From Diphasiastrum complanatum (lineage: Eukaryota; Streptophyta; Lycopodiopsida; Lycopodiales; Lycopodiaceae), in assembly GCA_029204225.1 (NCBI GenBank), contig CM055095.1:13281837-13345836 (forward strand): a DNA stretch of 64,000 bases. The letters run 5' to 3'. Shown here in pieces: positions 21,243 to 32,030 of the stretch. Each line of letters begins with the position of its first letter. Position 1 is the stretch's first letter. The notes beneath the pieces are model-generated. The model saw only the letters and a program-made list of their open reading frames with translations, was not told where the DNA came from and did no database searches. The translations under genes were made by a program, and so were the position numbers.

Positions 21243-21912
21243 CGATTAACCACATGATCTATGACTACAAAATCTTATGCCTTGTATGGCCCAGGTTTTT
21301 GTATCTTTCCCATACAAGACTTCAGAGAAGTTACTACTATTATATTTGGGCAAATGATTAGTTGCTGCAAAATTCTATGCCTCTACCTGACTGGCCAATC
21401 TTTTGTAATTTGGATATCTTCCCATACTATTATCTTTGGGTAAATGATTAGTGATTGGAATATCATGTCTATTTGAACAAAGATAAATGATTAATGATTG
21501 GAAAATCATGTCTGTATTTGAATGGCCAGAGTTTTATAAAATTCTGTTATCTATCTATACAGGATTTGACAAAAGTGTTATCATGTCTTCGCAAATTTTT
21601 TTCCTTACATGTTTCTATTTGTTGGAATGGGTTGCAAGGTGGGTGGAGAGTTTCATATGATATATGACAAATCCGAGGCTGCTCCTTGGCTACTTGTCCA
21701 TGTTCACTCCATGAATTGCTTAATCCCTTGTGAAATTGGATTGTGATAGGTACACCCCTAATCTCTTGGGATTATTAGGGAAACATTGTCAATAAGCCTC
21801 AATATCTTAGTAGCGAAGGAGGGTAAGGCATTCCACTTGTTCCTTCCTAGTATTGGGTTAAATCTTCTTTTACAAATGTTTTATGCCCCATAGTTTTGAT
21901 GTGCATTGTGAT
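21243..21912. other. No gene recognised
   Basis: AT-rich; short similar words recur at 21345-21360 and 21440-21490 (AATGATTAGT variants), but no coding similarity is seen. Confidence 0.35.
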
Positions 21913-22325
21913 GAGCTTTTTGCTTGTCTAGAAGGGTAAGATATGTTAACCTGGTTCTCAAATCTTTAAGTGATTATCTTCACCACTATGCAATGTTGTA
22001 GACCTAGTGGCAACACATATCTATCTAGAACGATTTTCACTTATTTATCATGCATTTCACTTTGTTATGAAATCTATAAAAAAGAAATGGCTTGCTTGGT
22101 TATTCATTAGCCATATTGAGCTTTTGCTTGTCTAGAAGGGTAAGATATGTTCATTTGGTTCTCAAATCTTTTAAGTGATTATCTTCACCACTATGCAATG
22201 TTGATAGACCTAGTGGCAACACATCTATCTAGAACAATTTTCACTTATTTTTCATGCATTTCACTTTGTTATGAAATCTATAGAAAAGAAATGGCTTGCT
22301 TGGTTATTCATTAGCCATACTTGAC
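21913..22325. repeat. Tandem duplication, unit about 205 bp
   Basis: Copies 21913-22115 and about 22118-22325 agree at nearly all positions (shared: GCTTGTCTAGAAGGGTAAGA, TTATCTTCACCACTATGCAA, GGCTTGCTTGGTTATTCATT). Differences are mostly single-base. Confidence 0.88.
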
Positions 22326-22458
22326 ATTCATCATAACACATGGATAGATTGTGCTCATCTACCTACAATTTGAATGCTTAATTATTCATTAGCCATACTT
22401 GACATTTGTCATAACACATGGATAGATTGTGCTCATCTATTTACAATTTGAATGCCTT
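22309..22458. repeat. Tandem duplication, unit about 74 bp
   Basis: Two copies share CATTAGCCATACTTGACATT and ATGGATAGATTGTGCTCATC. It overlaps the end of the 205-bp duplication, so two duplication events happened at adjoining sites. Confidence 0.85.
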
Positions 22459-23796
22459 TTGTACATTGTAAGGTGCTTACCTTTCCATATCTTTTTTCCT
22501 TTTGGATATTAACCTTTGCAATTCATTTTGAAAATATTGACATCCATTCCTATATTTATGTTGAAGGGTTAAATCTTGTAGTGGAAGCAAAAGATATCCA
22601 TCATGAAAATATATTGGTAAGTATACTTATTTACACATTGATAAAAGAGTGTTGAATTGAAGAGCATACAACAATATGTGACTTTTCAATACCATTAGAA
22701 ACATACATGTGATATGTCAATGTTTTGAAATTTTGAACTATGCAAAAAAATTTCAAGACAAAATTTAGTGCTTTTTGGACATTGGATCAAAACAATTAAC
22801 AACATATTATGGAAAGAGCAATGGAAATTTTTTTTAAGTTTTTTGTATTAACATCACAATTTTAATCCATGGAAATACTTGTGGATGTTGAAAATTGGCA
22901 TTGCCTAACCTAAACAGGTTGCAATTTCAACTTCAATCATTTTGAGAATAGTTAAAATTTTAATAGTTAAATTATAGAATGGTTAAAAATATTCATGTAT
23001 GTTTATGCAATGCATCTACTGCTTGTAAAAAGGTTCAAACTAACTTTATAAATAACCCACAAAACCACTTTGAAATCGGTAAAAGGTTAAAAACCTAGTC
23101 TAAAATTTATAACTAAACCAATCGATTTTGAGCCATTATAAAAACTTATAAATCTAAAATGAAGTGGTAAAAAATGAAATTTTACAATTCGGCTATTTGT
23201 ATTTGTTAGTTTTTTTGCGAGCATTGAACTCATCACATGGAGAGTCTAGCGATGAGGGCATACATGTCAAGAAAGTAAGAATGTGTGGACTCAATTTAAA
23301 TTGTATCACATGGATAATGCAAAAATTTCACTATTTTAGTTTTTTGCAAGTTAACTATTATCAAGAAAAAATTTGGTGTATCCTTGATGGGCAATCAAAT
23401 TCACATTGTTAAGGAACACTTGTGGAAATATACATCAAATTCATAAGAGAATAAAGTTTGCATAAAAACCTAATGCAAATATTGAATATTAAAGTACTTC
23501 AGTAACCATTATTTGTTTACATAAAAGCGAGTCCTCTGTTGGGACTTGGCTTTTGTTCAAGCACAACCTCCAATGCCATTCAATGGTCTTGATCCATTTG
23601 TATTAAATTTCAAATTTAAAAAAAAAATATAAATGAGATTACAAAAAATGAAACAAATAAAATAAGCTAGTAGAATTCATAACATTTAATGCCATTTAAG
23701 TCTTGATGTGTTTATATTAAATTTCAATTTTTTATAAAATTTAAATGAGAGTACAAAAAATGAAACAAATAGAAGAAGCTAGTAGAATTCAAGTAG
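22459..23796. other. AT-rich stretch, no gene recognised
   Basis: Only short frames. Two short segments at 23631-23660 and 23744-23775 repeat each other (ACAAAAAATGAAACAAATA). It leads into the CACTA remnant. Confidence 0.4.
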
Positions 23797-24810
23797 ATGT
23801 TGGAGATGATATTCATGATGATGATATTGAGGTACTATGATGTGTATGAATCCATTTTAAGACCAACATTGGTGGTGAACATGCACATTCAACGAGTGAT
23901 GAGAACATGGATGACAACGAAGAGTTGCATGATGATAATAATGAGATGCTTTCACAAAGAAGCATCTATTTTTACATTGCCAACAACACTTCTCCTTCTG
24001 AACGTACAAGCTACGTACAATGGAGTTCTTGTGGCGTCACACCATTGTTCTTGTATGCATAAACTCTAAACACATTATGTTGTTTGTTAGGTTGTGTTCA
24101 TGCACTCATTTATGTGACAACAACAATGTTTTGTAGTTTATTGCAAAAAATCCTTCCTAAAAAGTGTGATGTTGGGAATGTGTAATGAAGCACGAAATGT
24201 TTTGAGGAATGGGTTATGAAAAAATTCCATGCATATCCAAATGACTACATTATATATACGGGCGTGCATTCACAAAAAGATCAAAGTCCAACATGTAACA
24301 CATCAGGATACAAAGATGACATACAAGGATTGAATGTACCACAAAAGTGTTACATCATTTTTTAGTCATTCCATGACTACAATGATTAATCCGATGCAAC
24401 TTTTTGGCACAACTAGTAGATTGGCATGCCAAGAATTGATCTATGGATGAGGTGTGTGGGTAGTACAAGACTCACTTGCATGGAAACATATTGATGAGTA
24501 ATGGTTCAAGTTAAAAAATAAACCTCATCATTTAAAGTTTGGGATGACATAAATCCTTTTGGTGTTTGTCCACATTCCATAATTGATTACAAAAACGGGA
24601 CATTTACTAGCTCTATCGGTTCCAAGAAAATACTAAGTTAAAAACATGGATGTTTTACCTAGAACCACTAATTGAAGAAGTGTCCTTTCTTTACAATGGT
24701 GTTAATGCATATGACATCTCAAGTCCTTTGCACGTAAGAAATTTTGATCTTCATGAAATTTTAATGTGAACGATGTGTGATTATTTTGGTTTGAGTGATT
24801 GTTCAGGTAT
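23797..24810 (+). pseudogene. CACTA (En/Spm) TNP2-type transposase remnant
   Basis: In broken frames on the plus strand, three blocks appear in the order expected for a TNP2-type transposase (Transposase_21 family). They are FHAYPNDYIIY...CNTSGY (about 24220-24310), VVQDSLAWKHIDE then KFGM..(I)NPFGV (about 24455-24575), and FYLEPLIEEVSFLYNGVNAY then DISS...ILM.TMCDYFG (about 24650-24795). The DSLAWKHID and YLEPLIEE blocks are characteristic. Many stops and shifts make it inactive. The upstream acidic part (from 23797) is less certain. I did not find CACTA ends. Confidence 0.75.
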
Positions 24811-24993
24811 ATATTTTCATTTCTTGGGAATGTTGATAATAGTGATTGATTTTAGATTACAACTCATAAATAGCTTTCTAATGTCTTAATGCAATCATAT
24901 ATGCAAATTTTACAACATTTGAATACAGAACATGCTACATACATGGGCTAAATTGGAAAGCCAGCATAAACCTAGTGTGCCATGGATTATAAC

Positions 24994-25372
24994 AAAGAGA
25001 GAGCTTTTACATGTCAAATGTCACAAATCAAATAAGAATTCCAATTGACTATGCACATTCCTTGTGTAACTCTTTCAACAAAGATGACAAATTAAGTGGA
25101 TTAAAATCTCAGGATTGGCTTAAAGTGTTGATATACTTAGTAATTGCAACACTTTAAGCCAATCCTACTTAGTAATTGCAACACTTTAAGCCAATCCTTG
25201 ATAATTGCAACACTTAAAGCCAATCCTTGGTAGTTGATATACTTAGTAATTGCCTGAGATTTTAATCCACTTAATGTGGCATCTTTGTTGAAAGAGTTAC
25301 ACAAGGAATGTGCATAGTCAATTGGAATTCTTATTTGATTTGTGACATTTGACATGTAAAAGCTCTCTCTTT
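24994..25372. repeat. Large inverted repeat, 120-bp arms
   Basis: Arm 24994-25113 pairs with 25253-25372; by eye only about two of 120 positions mismatch. The 139-base spacer contains about two and a half copies of a ~32-base unit (TTAGTAATTGCAACACTTTA...). Transcription would give a long hairpin RNA. It lies about 185 bp after the CACTA remnant. Open frames inside are by-products. Confidence 0.92.
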
Positions 25373-25829
25373 GACATGTATACTTTCAAAAGATGACCAT
25401 TGTTACTAAAACTAGCATATAGATTCTTTCATGACCCTAATGGGGGTTTGGCGTAGGGATTGGGCCTAATCTGGATAGTAGTCGAGTAGGACCATGGGGT
25501 CACACCTGCATACAATATTAGAATGTGTGTTGCATCCTAGCATGGGATAGGATGTATTCACTAAGCTTTTGCATGGCTTAGCTATTATGGGTTAGGGGTA
25601 TCTACATGCAGTGGACATGCGTGGGAGCGTGGTATGGACTGATAGTATGCTTACATGTGGATTCAGTGCATGGGCAGACGAGGTCATTACCCTCACCTGT
25701 GTCCATGAGAATCATTGAGAGTTTGCGGCCATTATGTTGTCGGATTGGTAATTCCTTCCTGTCATTGTAGTTGCAAAAGATTAACGTGATTGCTTATCCA
25801 ATGCACACCCACCTAAGTTGCTGACAATG
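25373..25829. other. No gene recognised
   Basis: Moderate-GC stretch without a recognisable frame or repeat; possibly decayed Copia sequence continuing from 25830, but no motif supports this. Confidence 0.3.
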
Positions 25830-26320
25830 TTAGACCATCACTTGCTCATGCACCCACTTCAAGCTCCCATAGTTGAGATGACTCAACCTCTCGTGCCATA
25901 GAGAACATAGGTCACCATTGCTACTTGTGCTTTGCACATTGTTCCAATGCAATCTCCATGACATAAAAGTTATTATCCACTTGTGTGCCTTGTGCAACTA
26001 TCTTGAAGCATTTCTTCAGGTCTTTGACAAAGAATCTATCTTTATACAGTTCAACTTTGTAAGTTTGATCTATTAAACAACCAATTAATAGTAAATTCTT
26101 TTTCAAATTCAGAACCTGACAAGAATGCATTTTGTATTTTTTTTTCCTAGTGTAAGTTGTATTTTAATATCTCCAGTGCCTTTATTTGTTTCACATTATT
26201 ATCTTCCAAAATGACTTTTGTATTTCCATCATTTTGATCGATTGTGAAACACCATTTTTTATGAGAAGCCATGTGAGATGATCCTCCTGAATCCAAGTAT
26301 CAATCTCCTCTTGATGTGGG
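25830..26320 (-). pseudogene. Copia protease-GAG-pre-integrase fragment
   Basis: Read leftwards it has a protease start (YLDSGGSSHMASHKKWCF, about 26310-26255). A GAG-pre-integrase block follows: VLNLKKNLLLIGCLIDQTYK then KKCFKIVAQGTQVDNN (26130-25921), and WHERLSHLNYGSLKWVHEQV (about 25885-25830). The order is correct for Copia, but stops and shifts interrupt it and neither gag nor integrase core is seen. The sequence belongs to a different family from the remnant at 1431-2853. Confidence 0.8.
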
Positions 26321-26822
26321 TTTTGTGAAGATCTGAAACTTTGGATCTTAATTGGATCTAATCAATTCACAAGAGGGATTTGATGCATTGCTACCTTCAC
26401 CTCCATCATTATTTCAAAGCTAGTAATGACAAAGATTAGCAAGCAAGAACAATAGAAAACAAGTCTTAAATGACCAAATTAGCTTCACACATGTGAAGAG
26501 CAGGCTAGTGTACACACAAAGAGCTAAGAACAAAATACAAATTATCATAAAACCATTGAACTCAAAGAAATGCATACAAATGGAATATCCACACAAGCTT
26601 GTATGAGAAATCTCCAAAAATCTTCAACTCTCCAATTTGCTATGTGTTGAATGAGCTCCAAGAAGACATCTACATAGATCTGAGACTCATACTAGTATGA
26701 GCTATTCTCACATGTGTGATGGTGCCATATGGTCAGTCCACTCCAAATGCAAACCTAATTGGTCCAATCAAGTTGCACCTCTCCAAAAAGTCGACTGGGC
26801 AAATTATCAATGATAGGGGATT
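26321..26822. other. No gene recognised
   Basis: It contains CACATGTGTG (26709-26718) and a related palindrome at 26486, the words typical of LTR ends in this window, so an LTR remnant is possible; ends are not definable. Confidence 0.3.
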
Positions 26823-27118
26823 TGACATTCTACGAGTAAATTTTTTATGAGTTTCTTTCCTGCCATGAGTCAATAAAGAGACAACACATGGTGTGCTATT
26901 TTTTTTATGCCACTACTTGAATGTTTACTAGTAAGATTTGTGGTTGGGCACATAGTTAAAAATTTTGATTGAATCACTTGGCACTACGCCGACGTGAGCA
27001 CTACAAAAAGCATTCTTTTTTTGACTGAATCACTTGGCACGCCGACGTGCCAAGTGATTCAATTTTTTTTTTATTTTGTGTGATCACCATAGCACGCCGG
27101 TGTGCTAAGGTCATGGGC
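26823..27118. mobile_element. Truncated second foldback element
   Basis: 26823-26960 matches the left end of the foldback element at 15055 (GACATTCTACGAGTAAATTT, ACACATGGTGTGCTAT, TATGCCACTAC). It is followed by the same type of GC-centred palindromes: a 34-bp near-perfect one at 27027-27060 and TAGCACGCCGGTGTGCTA at 27090-27107. The right inverted end is absent; a Copia LTR starts about 45 bp further on and probably truncated it. Confidence 0.7.
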
Positions 27119-27163
27119 CCAATGCAAATTTTTTTTTTGCCCTGGCAACCTACCACCATAGAG

Positions 27164-27420
27164 CTAGAATTAAAGTAGAATCACTGTGTTACTGTACTAT
27201 GGTCCTATCGGTAGATAAGGATCAGTTGGCCTCGCCACGAGGCGAGTCGACGGGACACACGTCTCGTCAACGACAACCTGGGCCATGCATGGGTTGCCTA
27301 AGTGAAGAACTATATGTATAGTGTATTTTCATTTTGAGAAATACAGTTGGTGTGGACAGTGTTTTCTATCTGTGTTACTGTGTAGCATGATCTGTGTTCC
27401 TGTTTGAAACAAATTCTAAG
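27164..27420 (+). repeat. 5' LTR of the outer Copia element
   Basis: It aligns along its whole length with 39913-40183 (shared: TTGGCCTCGCCACGAGGC, GCATGGGTTGCCT, GTGTAGCATGAT). It is directly followed by a Met-tRNA primer site. Its terminal words TAGAATT...AATTCTAA form a short inverted repeat; canonical TG/CA ends are not clear. Many differences from the partner LTR indicate an old insertion. Confidence 0.85.
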
Positions 27421-27421
27421 T

Positions 27422-27434
27422 TGGTATCAGAGCC
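27422..27434 (+). other. Primer binding site of outer Copia
   Basis: TGGTATCAGAGCC, complementary to the 3' end of initiator Met tRNA, one base after the LTR. Confidence 0.9.
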
Positions 27435-27637
27435 GTATAGAGAGTGTACACAGTACAGTGTCGCCGTTGAAGAGAGCTTCAGGAGAAAAGTCTTTTGAGA
27501 GTTCGGGGTTTACGGCGGGTTGGAGACAGAAAGTAAAGCACTAGTGAACAACTTCTAACATATAGAAAATTGTTAAGCTTGAGACTGTAAGAGGATTTGG
27601 AGACAGGAGTTGTCGGCTGAATCAGAACTCAAGGAAG

Positions 27638-27988
27638 ATGGAACAAAGTAGCAAATTGAATGGGATTTCCAACTATGCAGTGTGGAAATTCAAAATAAAA
27701 AATATACTGATGGAGAAGGACGTGTGGGATGTCATCACAGGTGATGAGAGAAGACTGCCAAATGAAGCGGACATCAAAGTGTTCAATAAGAAGGTGAGAA
27801 AAGCTTTGACCTTCATCAACTTGTCAGTGAAAGATCACATCATTACCCAAATTTGTGATGCCGTTACATCCAGACAGCAGGCATGGGATGTGCTAAAGGA
27901 GCAGTTCGAGATGTCAAATCCGTCAATAATCATGTTTCTGAAGTCAAAACTGAAAAGTGCCCGCATGGAGCAAGGAGAGCATATTTAG
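27638..27988 (+). pseudogene. Outer Copia gag, N-terminal part
   Basis: It has a good start (MEQSSKLNGISNYAVWKFKI) 204 bases after the primer site and encodes a UBN2/DUF4219-type gag N-terminus (WDVITGDERRLPNEADIKVF, AWDVLKEQFEMS, LKSKLKSARMEQGEHI). The frame is cut at about 27988, where a minus-strand Copia pol begins, so the rest of gag is separated or lost. Confidence 0.88.
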
Positions 27989-30530
27989 ACCAGGTTTAGA
28001 AATAGTTTCATCAAATCCTTCCAGCATTTGTTTGATCCATATCAGCTCGTTTGCCATCTTAGCTGCTGCTACATGTTCGACCTCACAAGAAGATTGAGCT
28101 ATTGTTGTTTGCTTCTTGATTATCCAAAGTATGGCTGCGCCAGATGCTAGAGTACAACCTCTTGAAATACTTTTGCTATCATCCTTCATGGATGCCCAGC
28201 TTGCGTCATTGTAAGATTCAATCCAAAATCCAGCTTCCTTCGAATAACACAATCCATAGTCTTTTGTTTTCTAGAGATATTGTACTACTCTTTTTGCTAA
28301 CTTCCAATGCAATGATCCTGAATTCTGATTAAATTGGCTCAGCCTGTATACCACAAATGCTATATCAGGTCTGGTGTTGTTTGCAAGATATAACAATGAT
28401 CCAATCAGCCTACAATAGGGTGTATTGGTCATTCAATTTTCTTCATCGAAAGTCTGCAGACAATGTGCCTTGCTCAGTATTGTTCCAGGTATCATGGGAG
28501 TATGCACACCTTTGCATTCGAGCATGTTGAAGTGTTTAATGATTTTTCGAGTGTACTTTTGTTGGTGAAGATACAACTTACCACCTTCAAAGTCTCTTTC
28601 GATCTGCAAGCCTAGACAGATTTTTGCTTCTCCTAGGTCAGCGATCTCAAATATTCCAGAAATGTCTCTTTTGACATCTGAAATTAATTTATCTTTTCTT
28701 GAGAAAGCGTGTCATCAACATAAACATCTTGAATGATAATTTCATTTTTGACATGTTTGATATAGACATTCGATTCAACGAATAAAGGTTCGAAGCCTAA
28801 AGAACGTAGTGCTTCGTCCTTCTTTCTATACCATTGTCTGGTTGCTTGTTTCAGACCATAGATGTTTTTATTCATGTGACATCCGAATTTTGGATACTCT
28901 TGGCTTATAATACCAAGTGGTTGATCCATGAATAAATCTTCTTGTAATTTTGCGTGCAAGAAAGCAGTTTTCTCATCCACAATATGGATTTTGAGATCAT
29001 GAGCCACTGCATAAGCGAATAACAAGCGAATTGATTTGTTTGACTATCGGTGAGAAAGTATCAGTGTAGTCGATCCCATACTTCTGTGAAAATCCTTTCG
29101 CGACCAATCTTGCTTTGAATATGATGTTATCTCCATTAGGACCTGTTTTGATCTTGTAGATCCACTTGCATTTGACTGGTTTTTTTCCATCATGTATAGG
29201 TGCAAGTGTCCATACATTTTTCTTATACATGGATGACATTTTGTCCTCCATTGCTTGAATCCAATGATCTTTGTTTGGTCCATCAATAGCTTCCTCGAAT
29301 GTTTGAGATTCGTCTGTGAAGCCACAAAATTTGATGGCTGTATTTGTTGAAACATCCTGACCAAACCTAACTGGTGGTTTTTTCTGTTTATCAGATCTTC
29401 TCACAGTCTGTACAGGTTTCGAATTTGATTCTGCATTTTCGGGTTCAACCTGGTCTACTTGAATTCAAACTGGTGATTCGAGTCTATCAGGTGCTCGATC
29501 TTGAACTCCCTCTGAATTTGGTAATTCTCGTTCATTTACTTCTGTCCTTGGTAACTCATAATAATTCTTGAGAATTTCATAGCCGACTAAGTCATTGTCT
29601 GCTATGTACTTTGACTCATCGAATTTGACTTCTAGAACAGCTTTTATTCTGCCAGTTTTGGGTATATAGGCTCAATAATATGACGAATGCAACTCGAATC
29701 TTACTTGAAAACCTTGTTCTGTCTTTTCATCGAGTTTCTTTTTCAATTTGTCTGGTATGTGCATATAAATTGCACATCCGAATGTCCGAACATGAGCCAG
29801 ATTTAGCTTTGACTTCCACCATATTTCGTGAGGAGTTTTATTCGGTATTCGAGATTTCAGAACAATTATGAAGATAGTTCAATGTGGCCACTGCTTTCAC
29901 CCACAACTGTTTTGGTGCTTTTGCATGAGCCATCATACACCTAGCAGCTTCCATTAGTGTACGATTCCTTCGTTCAGCAATTTCATTGTGCTGAGGTGTG
30001 TATGATGCAGTCTTCGTATGCATAATACCTCAATCAGTACAATAAGTTTTGAATTCGTTGAAATTATACTCACCTCCATGATCTGTGCAAATCTGCTTCA
30101 ACTTATTGCCTGTCTGCTTCTCAGCCCAATTTGTATACTCAACGAATTTCTCGAAAGCCTTTGATTTTGTACGAATAAAGTATACCACAGCGAACTTGCT
30201 GAAGTCATCAATAAACGTTATGAAGTATTTTGCATCACCTAAAGACAATACTCCAAATGGTCCACAAATATCTGAATGCACAATTTCCAGTACCTTGGTT
30301 GCTTTATAAACACCTTTACTGAAAAGTGTTTGAGTCATCTTGCCTTTAAGACATGATTCGCAGATAGTTCAAATATCTTGACTCTTGATTTCAACTCCTT
30401 TGATTCTCTGACTCTTGTTGGCTTGGTACAAGGCTTCCACGTTCATATGACATAACCTCTTGTGCCAGCAGCATGCAGAGCAAGATCTGCACAGTTCTTG
30501 ATTCTTCAGGATCTAACTTTCTAGCCTAGA
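27989..30530 (-). pseudogene. Copia pol on the minus strand: integrase, RT, RNase H
   Basis: Read leftwards from 30338 the order is integrase core (EIVHSDICGPFG, TFIDDFSKFAVVYFIRTKSK, ICTDHGGEYNF, YTPQHNEIAERRNRTL: D, D and E all present). The integrase C-terminus follows, then RT start ([29 protein letters not shown]). RT continues with the Copia INI-QMDV counterpart changed to IVDEKTAFLHA, then YVDD at 28722-28711. RNase H follows (NDASWASMKDDSKSISRGCT, SSCEVEHVAAAKM). At least four stops or shifts separate the blocks. Gag and LTRs are not visible on the right, where another Copia fragment starts, or on the left, where the outer gag is interrupted. Confidence 0.9.
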
Positions 30531-30589
30531 AAGTTAAGACATCACTCATACTCAAGGGCAAAGGTTTATTCCCATGGGTGGATGGCACA

Positions 30590-31562
30590 TAAGAGATGCC
30601 TATGACATCAGGCAAGGAGCTACGCGAATGGAGGGAGAAAAACGACAAGGCAGTAGCCTTGCTATCATCTTCCATCAAAGATAGTCTCACACTTGACCTG
30701 GCTGCAAAGGCTGTTAAGTGTATTTTCCTTGGATATGATGAAAGAGCCAAGGCATACAGGATGTATGACGCAGATGCACAAAAGATCGTGATTTCCAGAG
30801 ATGCTACTTTTGATGAGATGGGTCAAAATGACCAAATAAAATTGACAATTGATCCCTTTGACGATAAAGCTAAAGTGCAAGTGAAGGAAGAAGTTGGTGT
30901 CGATATGGAAGAGCCAATGGAAAAAGACAGGGTTAATAATGAGATTCCTAGGAGAGTGCCTAAGTGGTACTTGTTACTAACAAGTACCACTTAGGCACTC
31001 TCCTAGGAATCTCCTAGGTAACAAGTGATGCTAATAAGGGAGATACTCCCGAATCAAGTGACCACGGAGAGCTTAGAAGATCAAGTAGAAATCGAAAACC
31101 TCCTGCAAGATTAAAGATGAATCGAGCCCTAATGGGTTCTGTGCTCAAGGCTCAAGAACCAAAAACTTTTGATAAAGCAAAGGAGCACAAGGAGTGGTGT
31201 GAAGCTATGGAAACAGAAATGTAAGCTATATCGAAAAATAGAACGTGGAACTTGGTTGAGATACCTGATGGTAAGACGCCTATCACTTGTAAATGGATAT
31301 ACAAGATCAAATATGGAGCTAATGGGCAACTCAACAAGTACAAAGCACGGTTGGTTGAGAGAGGATTTGAGCAGCAAGATGGTATTGATTTTGAGGATAC
31401 CTTCGCACCCGTAGCTAAGATGGTAACTATACATTCTATCATTGCTATTTCTGCTTTCTATGGTTGGAAGATCCAGCAAATGGACATTAAATATGCTTTT
31501 CTTAATGGAATGTTGGATGAAGAAGTGTACTTAGTACAACCTCAAGGATTTGTTGAGCCTAA
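30590..31562 (+). pseudogene. Deleted Copia: gag scrap fused to integrase tail, then RT start
   Basis: The frame 30596-30994 joins a gag scrap (ELREWREKNDKAVALLSSSI) directly to the integrase C-terminus (AVKCIFLGYDERAKAYRMYD, VISRDATFDE), so the region between was lost. After a hairpin (30941-31013) the polyprotein resumes with the pre-RT linker, then RT N-terminus ([54 protein letters not shown]). It stops near 31562 before the catalytic YVDD. It has at least one internal TAA (about 31222). Confidence 0.85.
30941..31013. repeat. Perfect 33-bp inverted repeat, 7-base loop
   Basis: 30941-30973 is the exact reverse complement of 30981-31013, with loop TTACTAA. It interrupts the Copia frame at the junction between integrase tail and pre-RT linker, so the second arm looks like a copied-back duplication of the first. 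Confidence 0.97.
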
Positions 31563-31897
31563 TTGTGCTCCATGGCACTTATTAGCCTTAAATCCCAATG
31601 TTGGACTCACACATGCATGATGCATGTTTCTAATACTTCCAACTCTCTACTTTAGTTATGTAGTGTTTAGGCTTATTGTAGAAGCCTCTTGCCATATTTT
31701 ACAATATTCCATGTTGTTCCTAGAATCGAACAACAATGATACATAACGATGCTAGCTGAATTAGCTTCATCTGTGCCATAGAATTTTGAATTTTTGGTGT
31801 CTTTTGTTTTTGTTTTATGAGAAAACAAAATTCCACAATATTTTTTTTATCCAAAATGGTTGAATATGTAAAGCTGGAAAGAAATTGGATAGAGGAC

Positions 31898-32030
31898 GAT
31901 CCAAGTCTTTGATAATTGCTTTTAAGAAAAGGGACTACCAAGTTGACTACCACACATTGTTATGAAGAACCATCCAAGTTTCTGATAATTGGCTCATAGA
32001 AAAAGAGACTACCAAGTTGACTATGACATA
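31898..32030. repeat. Tandem duplication, period about 73 bp
   Basis: Two copies start at about 31899 and 31972 and share ATCCAAGT...TGATAATTG and GACTACCAAGTTGACTA. Confidence 0.75.

Noticed and set aside
25137-25355. Minus-strand open frame
   Set aside because: It is created by the inverted repeat and its tandem loop; the protein is just repeated loop sequence.
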